A stretch of 7,578 nucleotides of DNA from Hylemonella sp. UBA2468 (lineage in GTDB: Bacteria > Pseudomonadota > Gammaproteobacteria > Burkholderiales > Burkholderiaceae_C), in assembly GCA_002342165.1 (NCBI GenBank), contig DDPM01000126.1:1672-9249 (forward strand), written 5' to 3'. Both the position numbers and the translations under genes were made by a program. Positions 1 to 6,661 of the stretch are shown here, piece by piece. Every line of letters starts with the position of its first letter. Position 1 is the stretch's first letter. The notes beneath the pieces were generated by a model. It saw only the letters and a program-made list of their open reading frames with translations, ran no database searches and was not told the origin of the DNA.

Positions 1-1
1 A

Positions 2-511
2 GGCCCCGCTAGCCTACCCGAACCGAGTCAGCCTTCTGAAAGAGGCGTTGCCTTTTTATTCGGCTCCGAGCGCTTTGGTATGAAAAACGAAGACGTGTAC
101 CGCTGCCATGTGTCGCTGAGCATTCCCACCAATCCGCAGTTTGGTTCTCTCAATTTGGCTTCAGCCTTGCAGGTTATTGCCTACGACTGGAGGCTGGCTC
201 TTGCAGCGCGGTATGGCGCTTGGGGCAACGACAAGCCTGATGGCATGGTGTATGAGTCGCACTCCAAAGCATTGGCAGATGCCGCTCAAGTTTCGGGCAT
301 GCTGAACCACTTAGAACAAGCATTGCAAGCCGTTGAATTTTTAGACCCTCAGGCACCCAAAAAACTCATGCCGAGACTGAACCAACTTTTTAATCGGGCC
401 CAGCTCACCCAAGAAGAAGTCCACATTTTGCGAGGGGTGGCCAAAGCCATGCTGCAAGTGGCGACGAAAGCTGATGAAGGTCAAGCATCTTCTGATTCAG
501 GGCTAAACTGA
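2..511 (+). CDS. trmJ: tRNA (cytidine/uridine-2'-O-)-methyltransferase TrmJ, 3' part (5' end outside window)
   Basis: The reading frame is open from base 2 with no stop before 511, so this is the C-terminal 169 residues of a longer protein; the ATG at 80 is internal. TrmJ is a SpoU/TrmH-class (SPOUT) enzyme that uses S-adenosylmethionine to 2'-O-methylate the ribose at position 32 of certain tRNAs, in the cytoplasm. Seen directly: the SPOUT motif 2 region [12 protein letters not shown] (residues 16-27 of the fragment) and motif 3 [18 protein letters not shown], which together build the knotted cofactor site. They are followed by a helical C-terminal extension with [20 protein letters not shown], matching the TrmJ tail (E. 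coli has LRRLFTRA and LNILRG at the same places). The missing part should be about 100 N-terminal residues including motif 1. The stop lies 4 bp before cysE, so the two are probably cotranscribed; this pairing is familiar from Burkholderiales. Very sure of the family, fairly sure of TrmJ rather than another TrmH group 1 member. Confidence 0.93.
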   Translation, partial: GPASLPEPSQPSERGVAFLFGSERFGMKNEDVYRCHVSLSIPTNPQFGSLNLASALQVIAYDWRLALAARYGAWGNDKPDGMVYESHSKALADAAQVSGMLNHLEQALQAVEFLDPQAPKKLMPRLNQLFNRAQLTQEEVHILRGVAKAMLQVATKADEGQASSDSGLN

Positions 512-515
512 GCTT

Positions 516-1292
516 ATGTTCTCTCGTTTGAAATCTGACGTGCGCTGCATTCTGGAGCGCGACCCTGCCGCTCGAACCGCCTGGGAGGTACTGACCTGCT
601 ACCCCGGGCTTCACGCCTTGGTGCTGCACCGTTGGGCGCATGCCTGTTGGGGGAACGGCTTTAAGTGGCTGGGGCGTTTTATTTCTCACCTCTCGCGCAT
701 GCTCACGGGTATTGAAATTCACCCCGGTGCACAGATCGGTTACCAAGTGTTTATTGACCACGGTATGGGCGTGGTGATTGGCGAAACCGCGGTGGTGGGT
801 GATGGGTGCACCATCTACCACGGCGTCACTTTAGGCGGGACTTCTTTGTACAAAGGTGCCAAACGCCACCCCACCTTGGGTCGCAATGTCATTGTGGGTG
901 CCGGCGCCAAAGTCTTGGGGGGCTTTGAGGTGGGCGACGGGGCCAAGGTGGGTTCCAACGCAGTGGTAACCAAGCCAGTACCAGCGGGTGCCACGGCGGT
1001 GGGCAACCCGGCTCGCATCATTGAGGCCGAATCAGATGCACGCCGCGAAGAAGCCGCATCACGCATGGGCTTTTCTGCTTATGGGGTGACTCAAAACGAC
1101 GACCCTTTGTCTCAAGCCATGCGGGGCTTGATCGACCACGCCAGCCTTCAAGAGCACCAAATTTCCATGCTGTGGACGGCCTTGGACAAAATTTCCAAAG
1201 GCCAACCCTTAACTGACCTGATGCCTACTGATGCAGCCCTGCTGGAGCAATTTTCGGCCGACAAGCTCAACCAATTGATGGGCAAGTCTTAG
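516..1292 (+). CDS. cysE: Serine O-acetyltransferase CysE
   Basis: This cytoplasmic enzyme makes O-acetylserine from L-serine and acetyl-CoA, the committed step of cysteine synthesis; in many bacteria it complexes with O-acetylserine sulfhydrylase (CysK). The protein has 258 residues. An alpha-helical N-terminal part (about 1-65) is followed by a left-handed beta-helix of hexapeptide repeats (about 66-167). The catalytic Asp-His pair is visible at D81-H82 in [14 protein letters not shown]. The acetyl-CoA/serine loop is [16 protein letters not shown] (104-119), and the coil-ending motif AVGNPARII sits at 161-169. The N-terminus is short, as in the Bacillus-type enzymes, not the long E. coli form. 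The C-terminus carries about 88 extra residues after the beta-helix, a tail I associate with Burkholderiales CysE. The usual CysE C-terminal isoleucine that docks into CysK is not at the end here (it ends GKS), so complex formation cannot be assumed. The start has no strong ribosome binding site and lies 4 bp after the trmJ stop, which suggests translational coupling. Confidence 0.95.
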   Translation: MFSRLKSDVRCILERDPAARTAWEVLTCYPGLHALVLHRWAHACWGNGFKWLGRFISHLSRMLTGIEIHPGAQIGYQVFIDHGMGVVIGETAVVGDGCTIYHGVTLGGTSLYKGAKRHPTLGRNVIVGAGAKVLGGFEVGDGAKVGSNAVVTKPVPAGATAVGNPARIIEAESDARREEAASRMGFSAYGVTQNDDPLSQAMRGLIDHASLQEHQISMLWTALDKISKGQPLTDLMPTDAALLEQFSADKLNQLMGKS

Positions 1293-1297
1293 CCCAT
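1278..1297. other. Short inverted repeat over the cysE stop codon
   Basis: ATGGGC (1278-1283) and GCCCAT (1292-1297) form a perfect 6-bp stem with an 8-nt loop that includes most of the cysE stop codon. It sits at the junction of two converging genes, so it could help end transcription. No T-run follows on either strand, so I do not call it a rho-independent terminator. It may be chance. Confidence 0.25.
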
Positions 1298-1310
1298 ACA
1301 TAGGGATTCC

Positions 1311-2402
1311 TTAAATTCCAGCCGGTTTGGCTATGGACGCATTGCGGTCTTGTACGGCGATGTTCAAAACTTTGGGGTTGGAGTTTTCCAATACTGTCAG
1401 CTGGAGCTGCTTTGCGCTCAAAGGCAGCGCCCAAACCTGTTTGTAGAAACCAGACAATGACTCAATGGCTTGACCATTGAGGGCCATCAGCAAATGACCG
1501 GGCCTCAAGCCGCCATGAAAGGCAGGACTGTTGGGACTGACACGGGTGACCACAATACGCCCGTTGCGATCTTGAGCATTCAGGCCCAACCAAGGTCTTC
1601 TGCTGGTTTGTGAAGTGCCCGTCGTCAAGAGTTCGTTCAAAATGGGAGTCAGCAATTCGGCAGGAACAAACATGTTCCCTGGCAGGCTTTCAGGGTGTTG
1701 GGGCGGCATCACATCGTTCATGACCAAGCTGCCAATACCCAACAGCTCGCCTTGCCGATTGAACAGTCCCGCACCTGAGTGCATGGCAAAAGGTGGGCTG
1801 GTGTAGAGCGCCTGGTCGAGGTGGTATTCCCAATACCCGGTAAAGGAGCGCACATCGATCAGTTCGGCAGCGGCGATGGATCTATGGTCTCTGCCTGCTG
1901 CGACCCACATGGTTTCCCCACGAGTCAAGGTTTGAGTGCTGCCCAGAAGAACGGAAGGCAGCGGTTGAATCGGAATCAGGGGCCGTATCAATGCAAAACC
2001 AGTGGCTTGATCGTATCCCACCAGTCTGGCGGGAAGTTGGCGCTGATCGAGCGTGCGCACTTCAATGTGTTCGGCCTCCAGGACCAGGTAACCAATGGTC
2101 AGGATCAAGTTGTCAGGCCCTATGACCACGCCCGTACCCTGTCGGCTCCTGCCTAAAGTGCGCTCTGAGGGGGCACCCTCAATGCTGCGGGTGGTCACAA
2201 GCACCAACGCTTGCTGGACTTGTTTGATCATGGCTACTGAGTCTTCTATGCTTGGGCTGTTGTTTTGATTTTGTGCCAAGGCATAGGGCATGAATACTGC
2301 ACACAAGACCCACAGCACAATTCTCAAGGCTTTGAAACAGCTTGACCACACCGCTTGGATTAAGGCCACGCAAGCTCGAAGTTTTGGGCATGTAGGGCGC
2401 AT
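1311..2402 (-). CDS. Exported trypsin-fold (HtrA/S1C-like) PDZ protein with a degenerate catalytic triad
   Basis: This is predicted to be a periplasmic protein of 363 residues. I chose the ATG at 2402-2400 because a textbook AAGGAG lies 6 nt upstream of it; an in-frame ATG 22 codons further up (2468) has no comparable site. A signal peptide is visible: basic stretch to about residue 27, hydrophobic core ALRIVLWVLCAVF, and an ALA-Q cleavage site near residue 43. A trypsin-like domain follows (about 60-260), then a PDZ domain (about 270-352) opening with the ligand loop WLGL. Aligned by eye to HtrA, the catalytic His (LTNNHVV in active enzymes) is Tyr104 in LTIGYLV, the Asp (TDLAVL) is Gly135 in ATGFALI, and the Ser is kept at Ser209 in MHSGAGLF, where GNSGGP is normal. 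Loss of two triad residues argues against proteolysis. A role as a peptide-binding scaffold, chaperone or regulator is inference. It converges on cysE (18-bp gap) and diverges from the aldolase genes. The frame is intact, so it is not a decayed gene. Confidence 0.85.
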   Translation of the reverse strand: MRPTCPKLRACVALIQAVWSSCFKALRIVLWVLCAVFMPYALAQNQNNSPSIEDSVAMIKQVQQALVLVTTRSIEGAPSERTLGRSRQGTGVVIGPDNLILTIGYLVLEAEHIEVRTLDQRQLPARLVGYDQATGFALIRPLIPIQPLPSVLLGSTQTLTRGETMWVAAGRDHRSIAAAELIDVRSFTGYWEYHLDQALYTSPPFAMHSGAGLFNRQGELLGIGSLVMNDVMPPQHPESLPGNMFVPAELLTPILNELLTTGTSQTSRRPWLGLNAQDRNGRIVVTRVSPNSPAFHGGLRPGHLLMALNGQAIESLSGFYKQVWALPLSAKQLQLTVLENSNPKVLNIAVQDRNASIAKPAGI

Positions 2403-2408
2403 GGGCAA

Positions 2409-2414
2409 CTCCTT
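2409..2414 (-). promoter_or_regulatory. Shine-Dalgarno site fixing the PDZ protein start
   Basis: On the minus strand AAGGAG occupies 2414-2409, followed by six bases (TTGCCC) and then the ATG at 2402-2400. This is a near-ideal ribosome binding site. It is the reason for preferring this start to the longer alternative at 2468, which would add 22 residues ahead of an already long signal peptide. Confidence 0.8.
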
Positions 2415-2456
2415 GAATGATTTACCTATCACTCTAAGGCATAGGTCGGTTACGGG

Positions 2457-2485
2457 TTGAACTAACATCTCATCTTGGTTTTAAT
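2457..2485 (+). promoter_or_regulatory. Putative sigma70 promoter of the class II aldolase pair
   Basis: TTGAAC (2457-2462) and TTTAAT (2480-2485) resemble the -35 and -10 consensus sequences (4/6 and 5/6 matches) with an ideal 17-bp spacer. Transcription would start near 2492, leaving a leader of about 30 nt before the ATG at 2524. It lies in the 121-bp divergent region 2403-2523. I found no equally good promoter for the leftward PDZ gene there; some regulatory sequence may be shared. Prediction is by eye only. Confidence 0.5.
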
Positions 2486-2523
2486 CTGGTCTTATCGGCC
2501 TACTCTCTTCAAAGCAAGCTTTC

Positions 2524-3273
2524 ATGACCGACCCAATACCCCAAAGTGGCGGCCCCATTGAGCCCACGCATATTGCCGATTTGGCAGCTGCCAGTCATAT
2601 TTTGGTGGCTCAAGGTGTGGTGGATGGTTTTGGCCATGTCTCTATGCGCCACCCCACTGTGCCTAACCGATATTTCATGGCCCGCTCTGTAGCTCCGGCG
2701 TTGGTCACGCCGGAGGACATCATTGAATACGACCTGGACAGCCGCCCTTGCAATGCCAACGGACGTGGCAGTTTTTTAGAGCGATTTATTCATGGCGAAA
2801 TTTACAAAGCACGTCCTGATGTGATGTCGGTCATCCACAGCCATTCGCCGTCGGTGGTGCCCTTTGGACTCGCCAAAAAACCGATGCAAGCCATGTTTCA
2901 CAACGCTGCTTTTTTGGCTGAGGGCGTGCCGGTATTTGATATCCGTGAACAATTTGGCGCGACCGACATGTTGGTGGGCAATGGCGAGAAAGGTGTGGCT
3001 CTGGCCCAGGTGTTGGGGCGCAAGCATGTGTGCATGATGCGCGCCCATGGCAGCGTGGCTTGTGGCGCCTCTTTACAAACCGCCGTGTTTCGCGCGGTCT
3101 ATACCGAGGTCAATGCTCGCATCCAGCATTGGGCTGTGGCCTTAAGTGAAGGCGAAGACTTGGCTGCGCTAGATACAGAGGAAGGCCGATTGGCTGATGC
3201 CGTCAATCAAAATGCAGGCATGAGAGCTTGGGATTTGTGGCGTTCTCAAGCCCGCACCAAACTGGGCTGGTAA
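2524..3273 (+). CDS. Class II aldolase/adducin family protein (first of a tandem pair)
   Basis: The 249-residue cytoplasmic protein belongs to the zinc-dependent class II aldolase/adducin fold. Members include L-fuculose-phosphate aldolase, L-ribulose-5-phosphate 4-epimerase and several decarboxylases, so fold alone does not give the reaction. The metal ligands are visible as H105 and H107 in VIHSHSPS and H175 in MRAHGSV. The position of the catalytic acid/base is Glu86 in FLERFIHGEIYKARPDV, which corresponds to E73 of fuculose aldolase. HVSMR (38-42) is the usual early phosphate/carboxylate-side motif. The C-terminal 40 residues, including MRAWDLWRSQART, resemble uncharacterised proteobacterial family members more than FucA or AraD. 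A decarboxylase of the 3,4-dihydroxyphthalate type is one possibility, unproven. The ATG at 2524 has only a weak ribosome binding site, but no better start exists before the conserved HVSMR region. It is followed after 38 bp by a second family member and probably shares its transcript. Confidence 0.9.
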   Translation: MTDPIPQSGGPIEPTHIADLAAASHILVAQGVVDGFGHVSMRHPTVPNRYFMARSVAPALVTPEDIIEYDLDSRPCNANGRGSFLERFIHGEIYKARPDVMSVIHSHSPSVVPFGLAKKPMQAMFHNAAFLAEGVPVFDIREQFGATDMLVGNGEKGVALAQVLGRKHVCMMRAHGSVACGASLQTAVFRAVYTEVNARIQHWAVALSEGEDLAALDTEEGRLADAVNQNAGMRAWDLWRSQARTKLGW

Positions 3274-3311
3274 AGCACTTTTTTTATTAGAGAACATCAG
3301 TAGGAAGGCAT

Positions 3312-3983
3312 ATGAGCGACACCATCGCAATCAAGCAACAACTCGTGGACTGCATTCGCATGCTCGAGAAGGCCGACATCATGGACTACAACGGGCATTG
3401 CAGCATTCGAACCGAACAGGGCATGTTTATCAATATTGGCAGTTGCCAGCGCAGTGCGTTGACCGTTGCGGACATCTGCCACATCGATATGGAAGGCCAA
3501 GTGTTGGAAGGTTCAGGCAAACCGCCGTTGGAATTTCACCTGCATGCGGGCATGTACAGGGCGCGCCCTGATGTCCAGGCGGTGGTGCATGCGCACCCCA
3601 AATGGTCCACTTTTTTAACCATGACCGGGCAAGAGTACTTGCCCGTGTTTGCCCAAGGCTCTTTGGTGTACCCCATGCCAGTGCTGGATTCGCCCAACTC
3701 CATCAACAACAAGGTCATGGCAGACCGTTTGGCTGCCACATTGGGCGAGAAGTCTGCTGCACTCATGAAGTCTCATGGAGCAGTGACCGTAGGTAAAAGC
3801 ATCGTCGAGGCGTTTGTGCTGGCCAACTACATGGAAGAAAACGCCTACCGACAGTACATGGCCATGCAAATTGGCAAGCCTTATGTTTTTTCAGAGCATG
3901 AAATCAGTATGTGTAGGGAAAAGCTTTGGAACGAGCAGTTGTTCAAGCGCACCTGGGACCACTTCCGAGCCAAGCTGACTTAA
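3312..3983 (+). CDS. Class II aldolase/adducin family protein (second of a tandem pair)
   Basis: This 223-residue cytoplasmic protein has the same fold as its upstream neighbour but is clearly diverged from it, so it is not a recent duplicate. Its active-site set is complete: Glu74 in PPLEFHLHAGMYRARPDV, H93 and H95 in VVHAHPKW, and H155 in MKSHGAVTVG. The GHCSIR segment (28-33) matches the HVSMR position of the first protein. YMEENAYRQYMAM (173-185) is the usual C-terminal helix that contacts the neighbouring subunit in these tetramers. Family products range from sugar-phosphate aldolases and epimerases to aromatic-acid decarboxylases, and I cannot choose between them. Translation starts at 3312 behind AGGAAGG (3302-3308), a good ribosome binding site. 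The 38-bp gap to the preceding gene contains a run of Ts (3278-3284) but no GC-rich stem, so readthrough is expected. It converges with the dehydrogenase gene with only 7 bp between the stops. Confidence 0.9.
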   Translation: MSDTIAIKQQLVDCIRMLEKADIMDYNGHCSIRTEQGMFINIGSCQRSALTVADICHIDMEGQVLEGSGKPPLEFHLHAGMYRARPDVQAVVHAHPKWSTFLTMTGQEYLPVFAQGSLVYPMPVLDSPNSINNKVMADRLAATLGEKSAALMKSHGAVTVGKSIVEAFVLANYMEENAYRQYMAMQIGKPYVFSEHEISMCREKLWNEQLFKRTWDHFRAKLT

Positions 3984-3990
3984 AGCAGTA

Positions 3991-4833
3991 TTAAAGACTT
4001 TTCTCTACCAGGGCTCTGAGTTCGGGCGTGACCTTGGGCTCCAAGCCAAACCAAGACTTCCATGCGGGTGGCCCTTGGTGCAGCAACATGCCCAAGCCAT
4101 CCACGGTGACGTTGCCTCGCAAACGGGCAGCTGCCAACAGCGGGGTTTCGAGAGGGCTGTACACAATGTCGGTGACCAAGGCGCTTGAAGGCAATGGATC
4201 GAGATGAATATCCAAGGGGGTTTGCCCCACCATGCCTTGGCTGGTGGTGTTGACCACCAGGGCAGCACCCGCTAACACGTCGTGCCGTTGAACCCAAGGG
4301 TAGGACTGCAATGGTGCACCAAAATCGTCGGCAAGTTGCTGGGCGCGGGCATCGCTGCGATTAACCAGCCTGATCTCGCGTGCGCCCTCTTGCACCAAGC
4401 CGTAGCACACCGCTCGCGATCCGCCGCCTGCGCCAATGACCACAATGGGCCCAGTATCGGCGCGCCATTGGGGCTGGGCTTGTTGAATGTTGCGAATGAA
4501 TCCAAAGGCATCGTTGTTGCTTCCCAGCAAGGAACCGTCGGTCCGTACCGTCACACAACTGATAGCGCCTATTTGGCGGGCGGCATCGTTGACTTCGTCC
4601 ACAATCTTCATGGCTTCTTGCTTGTGGGGGATGGTCAGGTTGCAGCCAGAAAAGCCCAAGGGATGGAGTGCACGCAAGGCCGCGGCTAGGCCTGTGGGCT
4701 GAATGGCTAAAGGTACGTAGCTGCCGGCCATGCCTTGTTGTTTGAACCAGTAGTTGTGCAACATGGGGGAGCGGGAATGCATGATGGGCATACCCATCAC
4801 CCCGGCGAGGTAAAAGCGGTCTGGAGGTGTCAT
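3991..4833 (-). CDS. Shikimate dehydrogenase family protein (AroE-like)
   Basis: AroE enzymes reduce 3-dehydroshikimate to shikimate with NADPH; related catabolic members oxidise quinate or shikimate. The 280-residue protein has an N-terminal substrate domain with GMPIMHSRSP (Ser20, Ser22), NLTIPHK (catalytic Lys71) and NNDAFGF (Asp108). A Rossmann domain follows, with GAGGGSRA (134-141) and NRSDARA (158-164), the latter typical of NADP binding. The C-terminal VDGLGMLLHQ (244-253) supplies the last substrate residue, Gln253. One substrate-site position differs: where biosynthetic AroE has GAVNT (Asn86 in E. coli), this protein has GAISC, giving Ser92. This, plus the absence of the usual aroE neighbours, suggests a paralogue with an altered or catabolic substrate, so I give no gene symbol. 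The ATG at 4833-4831 puts a normal 10 residues or so before the first conserved motif; a GTG at 4884-4882 would add 17 residues without family support. Neither start has a strong ribosome binding site. Confidence 0.88.
   Translation of the reverse strand: MTPPDRFYLAGVMGMPIMHSRSPMLHNYWFKQQGMAGSYVPLAIQPTGLAAALRALHPLGFSGCNLTIPHKQEAMKIVDEVNDAARQIGAISCVTVRTDGSLLGSNNDAFGFIRNIQQAQPQWRADTGPIVVIGAGGGSRAVCYGLVQEGAREIRLVNRSDARAQQLADDFGAPLQSYPWVQRHDVLAGAALVVNTTSQGMVGQTPLDIHLDPLPSSALVTDIVYSPLETPLLAAARLRGNVTVDGLGMLLHQGPPAWKSWFGLEPKVTPELRALVEKSL
4782..4799. repeat. Perfect inverted repeat upstream of the gamma-glutamyltransferase gene
   Basis: TGATGGG (4782-4788) and CCCATCA (4793-4799) are perfect 7-bp arms around the 4-nt centre CATA. 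The element ends 32 bp before the ATG at 4832, a position suited to an operator or a leader hairpin. It also lies inside the opposite-strand dehydrogenase gene, where it encodes part of the conserved VMGMPIMHS motif, so coding constraint could explain it. Confidence 0.3.
4823..4828 (+). promoter_or_regulatory. Shine-Dalgarno site of the gamma-glutamyltransferase gene
   Basis: GGAGGT (4823-4828) lies 3 nt from the ATG at 4832 (GGAGG to ATG spacing is 4 nt). It is a strong ribosome binding site and fixes this start. On the other strand these bases form codons 2-4 of the dehydrogenase gene. Confidence 0.75.
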
Positions 4834-6625
4834 GAAAGGTTTTCTTTTGAGTACAGGAATACTAACAAAGGGCAGTCGCTGCACCTTCTGGGCATTAGCT
4901 TTTTGGGGGCTGTGTTTTCAGGTGTGCGCTCAGCACCCGACAGTCAAGCACTCAGCAGCCATTGCCACATCACATCCTTTGGCCACACAAGCAGGTGCTG
5001 CCATTTTGCGAGCAGGCGGCTCTGCTGTGGATGCTGCTATTGCGGCGCAGATGGTGTTGACATTGGTGGAGCCGCAGTCCAGTGGGATTGGCGGTGGTGC
5101 ACTAGCGCTGCACCATGATGGCCGCAGACTTCAGGCCTACGACGGCCGAGAAACAGCGCCAGCCGATGCCACGGAACGTTTGTTCATCAAGGACTCAGGC
5201 GAGGTGATGTCGTTCGCGCAAGCAGTTCATGGCGGTCTTGCGGTTGGCACACCCGGTGTGGTTCGAGTGTTAGGGCTGATGCATGAACGCCATGGCCGAC
5301 TGCCTTGGAAAGCATTGTTCAAAGACGCTATAGATCTGGCGTCTACGGGCTTTCCGGTCTCAGAAAGGTTACACGCTTATTTGAAGGAATACGCCGTACT
5401 TCAGCAAGATCCATCAGCGCGCGCACTTTACTTTGATGCCCAAGGCCATCCTTGGCCAGTAGGACATTTAATACAAAACCCAGAACTCAAAGAAGTTTTA
5501 GAGCAATTGGCCCAACGGGGTCCGCAAGCTTTTTACGAAGGTGAGTGGGCTCAAGCCATGGTGAGTGCGGTGCAACAACACCCCATGAACCCTGGTCGTT
5601 TGAAGCTCAGTGACCTTCAAACCTATCAGGCCTTGGAGCGATCTCCCCTGTGTGTGGACCATCGGGCACCCACGCAAGTGGTGGCCGTGTGTGGGTTCCC
5701 GCCGCCGAGTTCGGGCGGTATTGCTGTTGCTCAGATGTTGGGCATTTTGAGCCATACGCCTTATTTAAAGTTGCTGCCGCACAACCCACTGGAATGGATC
5801 CATGGCTATACAGAAGCAGCACGGCTGGCTTTTGCCGATCGGGCGTTTTATGTGGCTGATCCAGAGTTTGTGGCGCCGCCAGCGGGGAGTTGGCTCAACC
5901 TGATCGATTCGGGCTATCTGAAGGACCGCGCCACATTCATTCACAACCAAAGCATTCGCACTGCTCCAGCAGGCACACCCACAGGCACTCGCGTGACATG
6001 GGGACTCATGGCACCACAGCCCGAGACAGGCACCAGCCATATGAGCATTGCAGACGGTTTTGGCGCATCCCTGGCAATGACCACCACCATAGAAAGTATT
6101 TTTGGTGCGCGGATCATGGTCAATCGCGGCAAAGGGCTCAAAGGTGGTTTTTTTCTTAACAACCAGCTCACTGACTTTAGTTTTTTGCCGCAAGATACCC
6201 AAGGACGTCCCATTGCCAATCGGGTAGAGCCAGGCAAGCGCCCCAGGTCTTCCATGTCGCCCACATTAGTTTTGAACAAACCCAGAGGCGAGGTGGTAAT
6301 CAATTTGGGTAGCTCGGGCGGCGCGCACATCATTCACTACACGGCCAAAACATTGGTGGGCTTATTGCATGAGGGCTTAGAGCCACAAGAGGCTGTGAAT
6401 GCGCCCAATATCAGCACCCTAAACGGTCCGACCTTGCTGGAGCGAGGACGCTTTGACGCATCCTTTCGAGAACGGCTCCAAAAGAAGGGCGCTGAAGTTT
6501 TAGAGCTTGAATTGAAAAGCGGCACACAGGCCCTGGTTCGCAAAGCCGATGGAAATTGGTCGGGCGGTGCGGACTTGCGCAGAGAGGGTTCTGTTGAAGT
6601 GCTTATCGACGTGCTGCCTCGGTAA
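4832..6625 (+). CDS. ggt: Gamma-glutamyltransferase, exported (glutathione hydrolase)
   Basis: GGT cleaves the gamma-glutamyl bond of glutathione and related compounds and passes the glutamyl group to water or an amino acceptor; in proteobacteria it works in the periplasm. The 597-residue precursor starts with a signal peptide (basic residues at 13 and 16, hydrophobic core about 18-29, cleavage likely after VCA at 33). It is an Ntn hydrolase that cuts itself before the nucleophile Thr401 in GTSHMSIADG, leaving a large subunit (about 34-400) and a small one (401-597). Visible landmarks are DGRETAP (Arg106, which holds the glutamyl carboxylate), SSGIGGGA (83-90), PPPSSGG (290-296), TTIESIFG (417-424), NNQLTDFS with Asp448, RPRSSMSPT (470-478; the Ser pair of the oxyanion site) and GSSGGAHI (493-500). 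Glu421 stands where E. coli has Asn411, a variation I believe is common in the wider family. All catalytic parts appear intact. Its start codon overlaps that of the divergent dehydrogenase gene. The FAH gene follows after 36 bp. Confidence 0.93.
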   Translation: MKGFLLSTGILTKGSRCTFWALAFWGLCFQVCAQHPTVKHSAAIATSHPLATQAGAAILRAGGSAVDAAIAAQMVLTLVEPQSSGIGGGALALHHDGRRLQAYDGRETAPADATERLFIKDSGEVMSFAQAVHGGLAVGTPGVVRVLGLMHERHGRLPWKALFKDAIDLASTGFPVSERLHAYLKEYAVLQQDPSARALYFDAQGHPWPVGHLIQNPELKEVLEQLAQRGPQAFYEGEWAQAMVSAVQQHPMNPGRLKLSDLQTYQALERSPLCVDHRAPTQVVAVCGFPPPSSGGIAVAQMLGILSHTPYLKLLPHNPLEWIHGYTEAARLAFADRAFYVADPEFVAPPAGSWLNLIDSGYLKDRATFIHNQSIRTAPAGTPTGTRVTWGLMAPQPETGTSHMSIADGFGASLAMTTTIESIFGARIMVNRGKGLKGGFFLNNQLTDFSFLPQDTQGRPIANRVEPGKRPRSSMSPTLVLNKPRGEVVINLGSSGGAHIIHYTAKTLVGLLHEGLEPQEAVNAPNISTLNGPTLLERGRFDASFRERLQKKGAEVLELELKSGTQALVRKADGNWSGGADLRREGSVEVLIDVLPR

Positions 6626-6629
6626 ATCA

Positions 6630-6649
6630 CCTGATGACTTTGCATCAGG
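6630..6649 (+). other. Intergenic hairpin between ggt and the FAH-family gene
   Basis: CCTGATG (6630-6636) and CATCAGG (6643-6649) form a perfect 7-bp stem with a 6-nt loop, taking up most of the 36-bp gap. No T-run follows, so it is not a standard rho-independent terminator. It leaves the weak ribosome binding site at 6654-6656 unpaired. It could stabilise or process a shared transcript; its function is unknown. Confidence 0.35.
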
Positions 6650-6661
6650 CTTCAGGCTAGG

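Noticed and set aside
405..821. A 138-codon minus-strand open frame across the end of trmJ and the start of cysE
   Set aside because: It is a shadow of two well-supported genes, and its translation shows no domain or signal.
2511..2522. AAAGC-AA-GCTTT inverted repeat right before the first aldolase start
   Set aside because: A 2-nt loop cannot form as drawn, and the arms are short and AT-rich, so chance is the simplest explanation.
3277..3286. T-run just after the first class II aldolase gene, considered as a terminator
   Set aside because: No GC-rich stem precedes it; the best local pairing is AAAG/CTTT with a 2-nt loop. The next gene follows within 38 bp with a good ribosome binding site.
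3981..4000. Junction of the second aldolase and the dehydrogenase gene, considered as a bidirectional terminator
   Set aside because: There is only a TTAAAG direct repeat (3980-3985 and 3991-3996) and no stable inverted repeat.
4834..4884. Longer dehydrogenase start at GTG (4884-4882)
   Set aside because: The 17 extra residues precede the normal AroE N-terminus, have no family support and have no clear ribosome binding site.
4832..4930. Lipoprotein signal in the gamma-glutamyltransferase N-terminus
   Set aside because: Cysteines occur near the end of the hydrophobic core, but none sits in a proper lipobox; VCA followed by Gln fits ordinary signal peptidase I cleavage.
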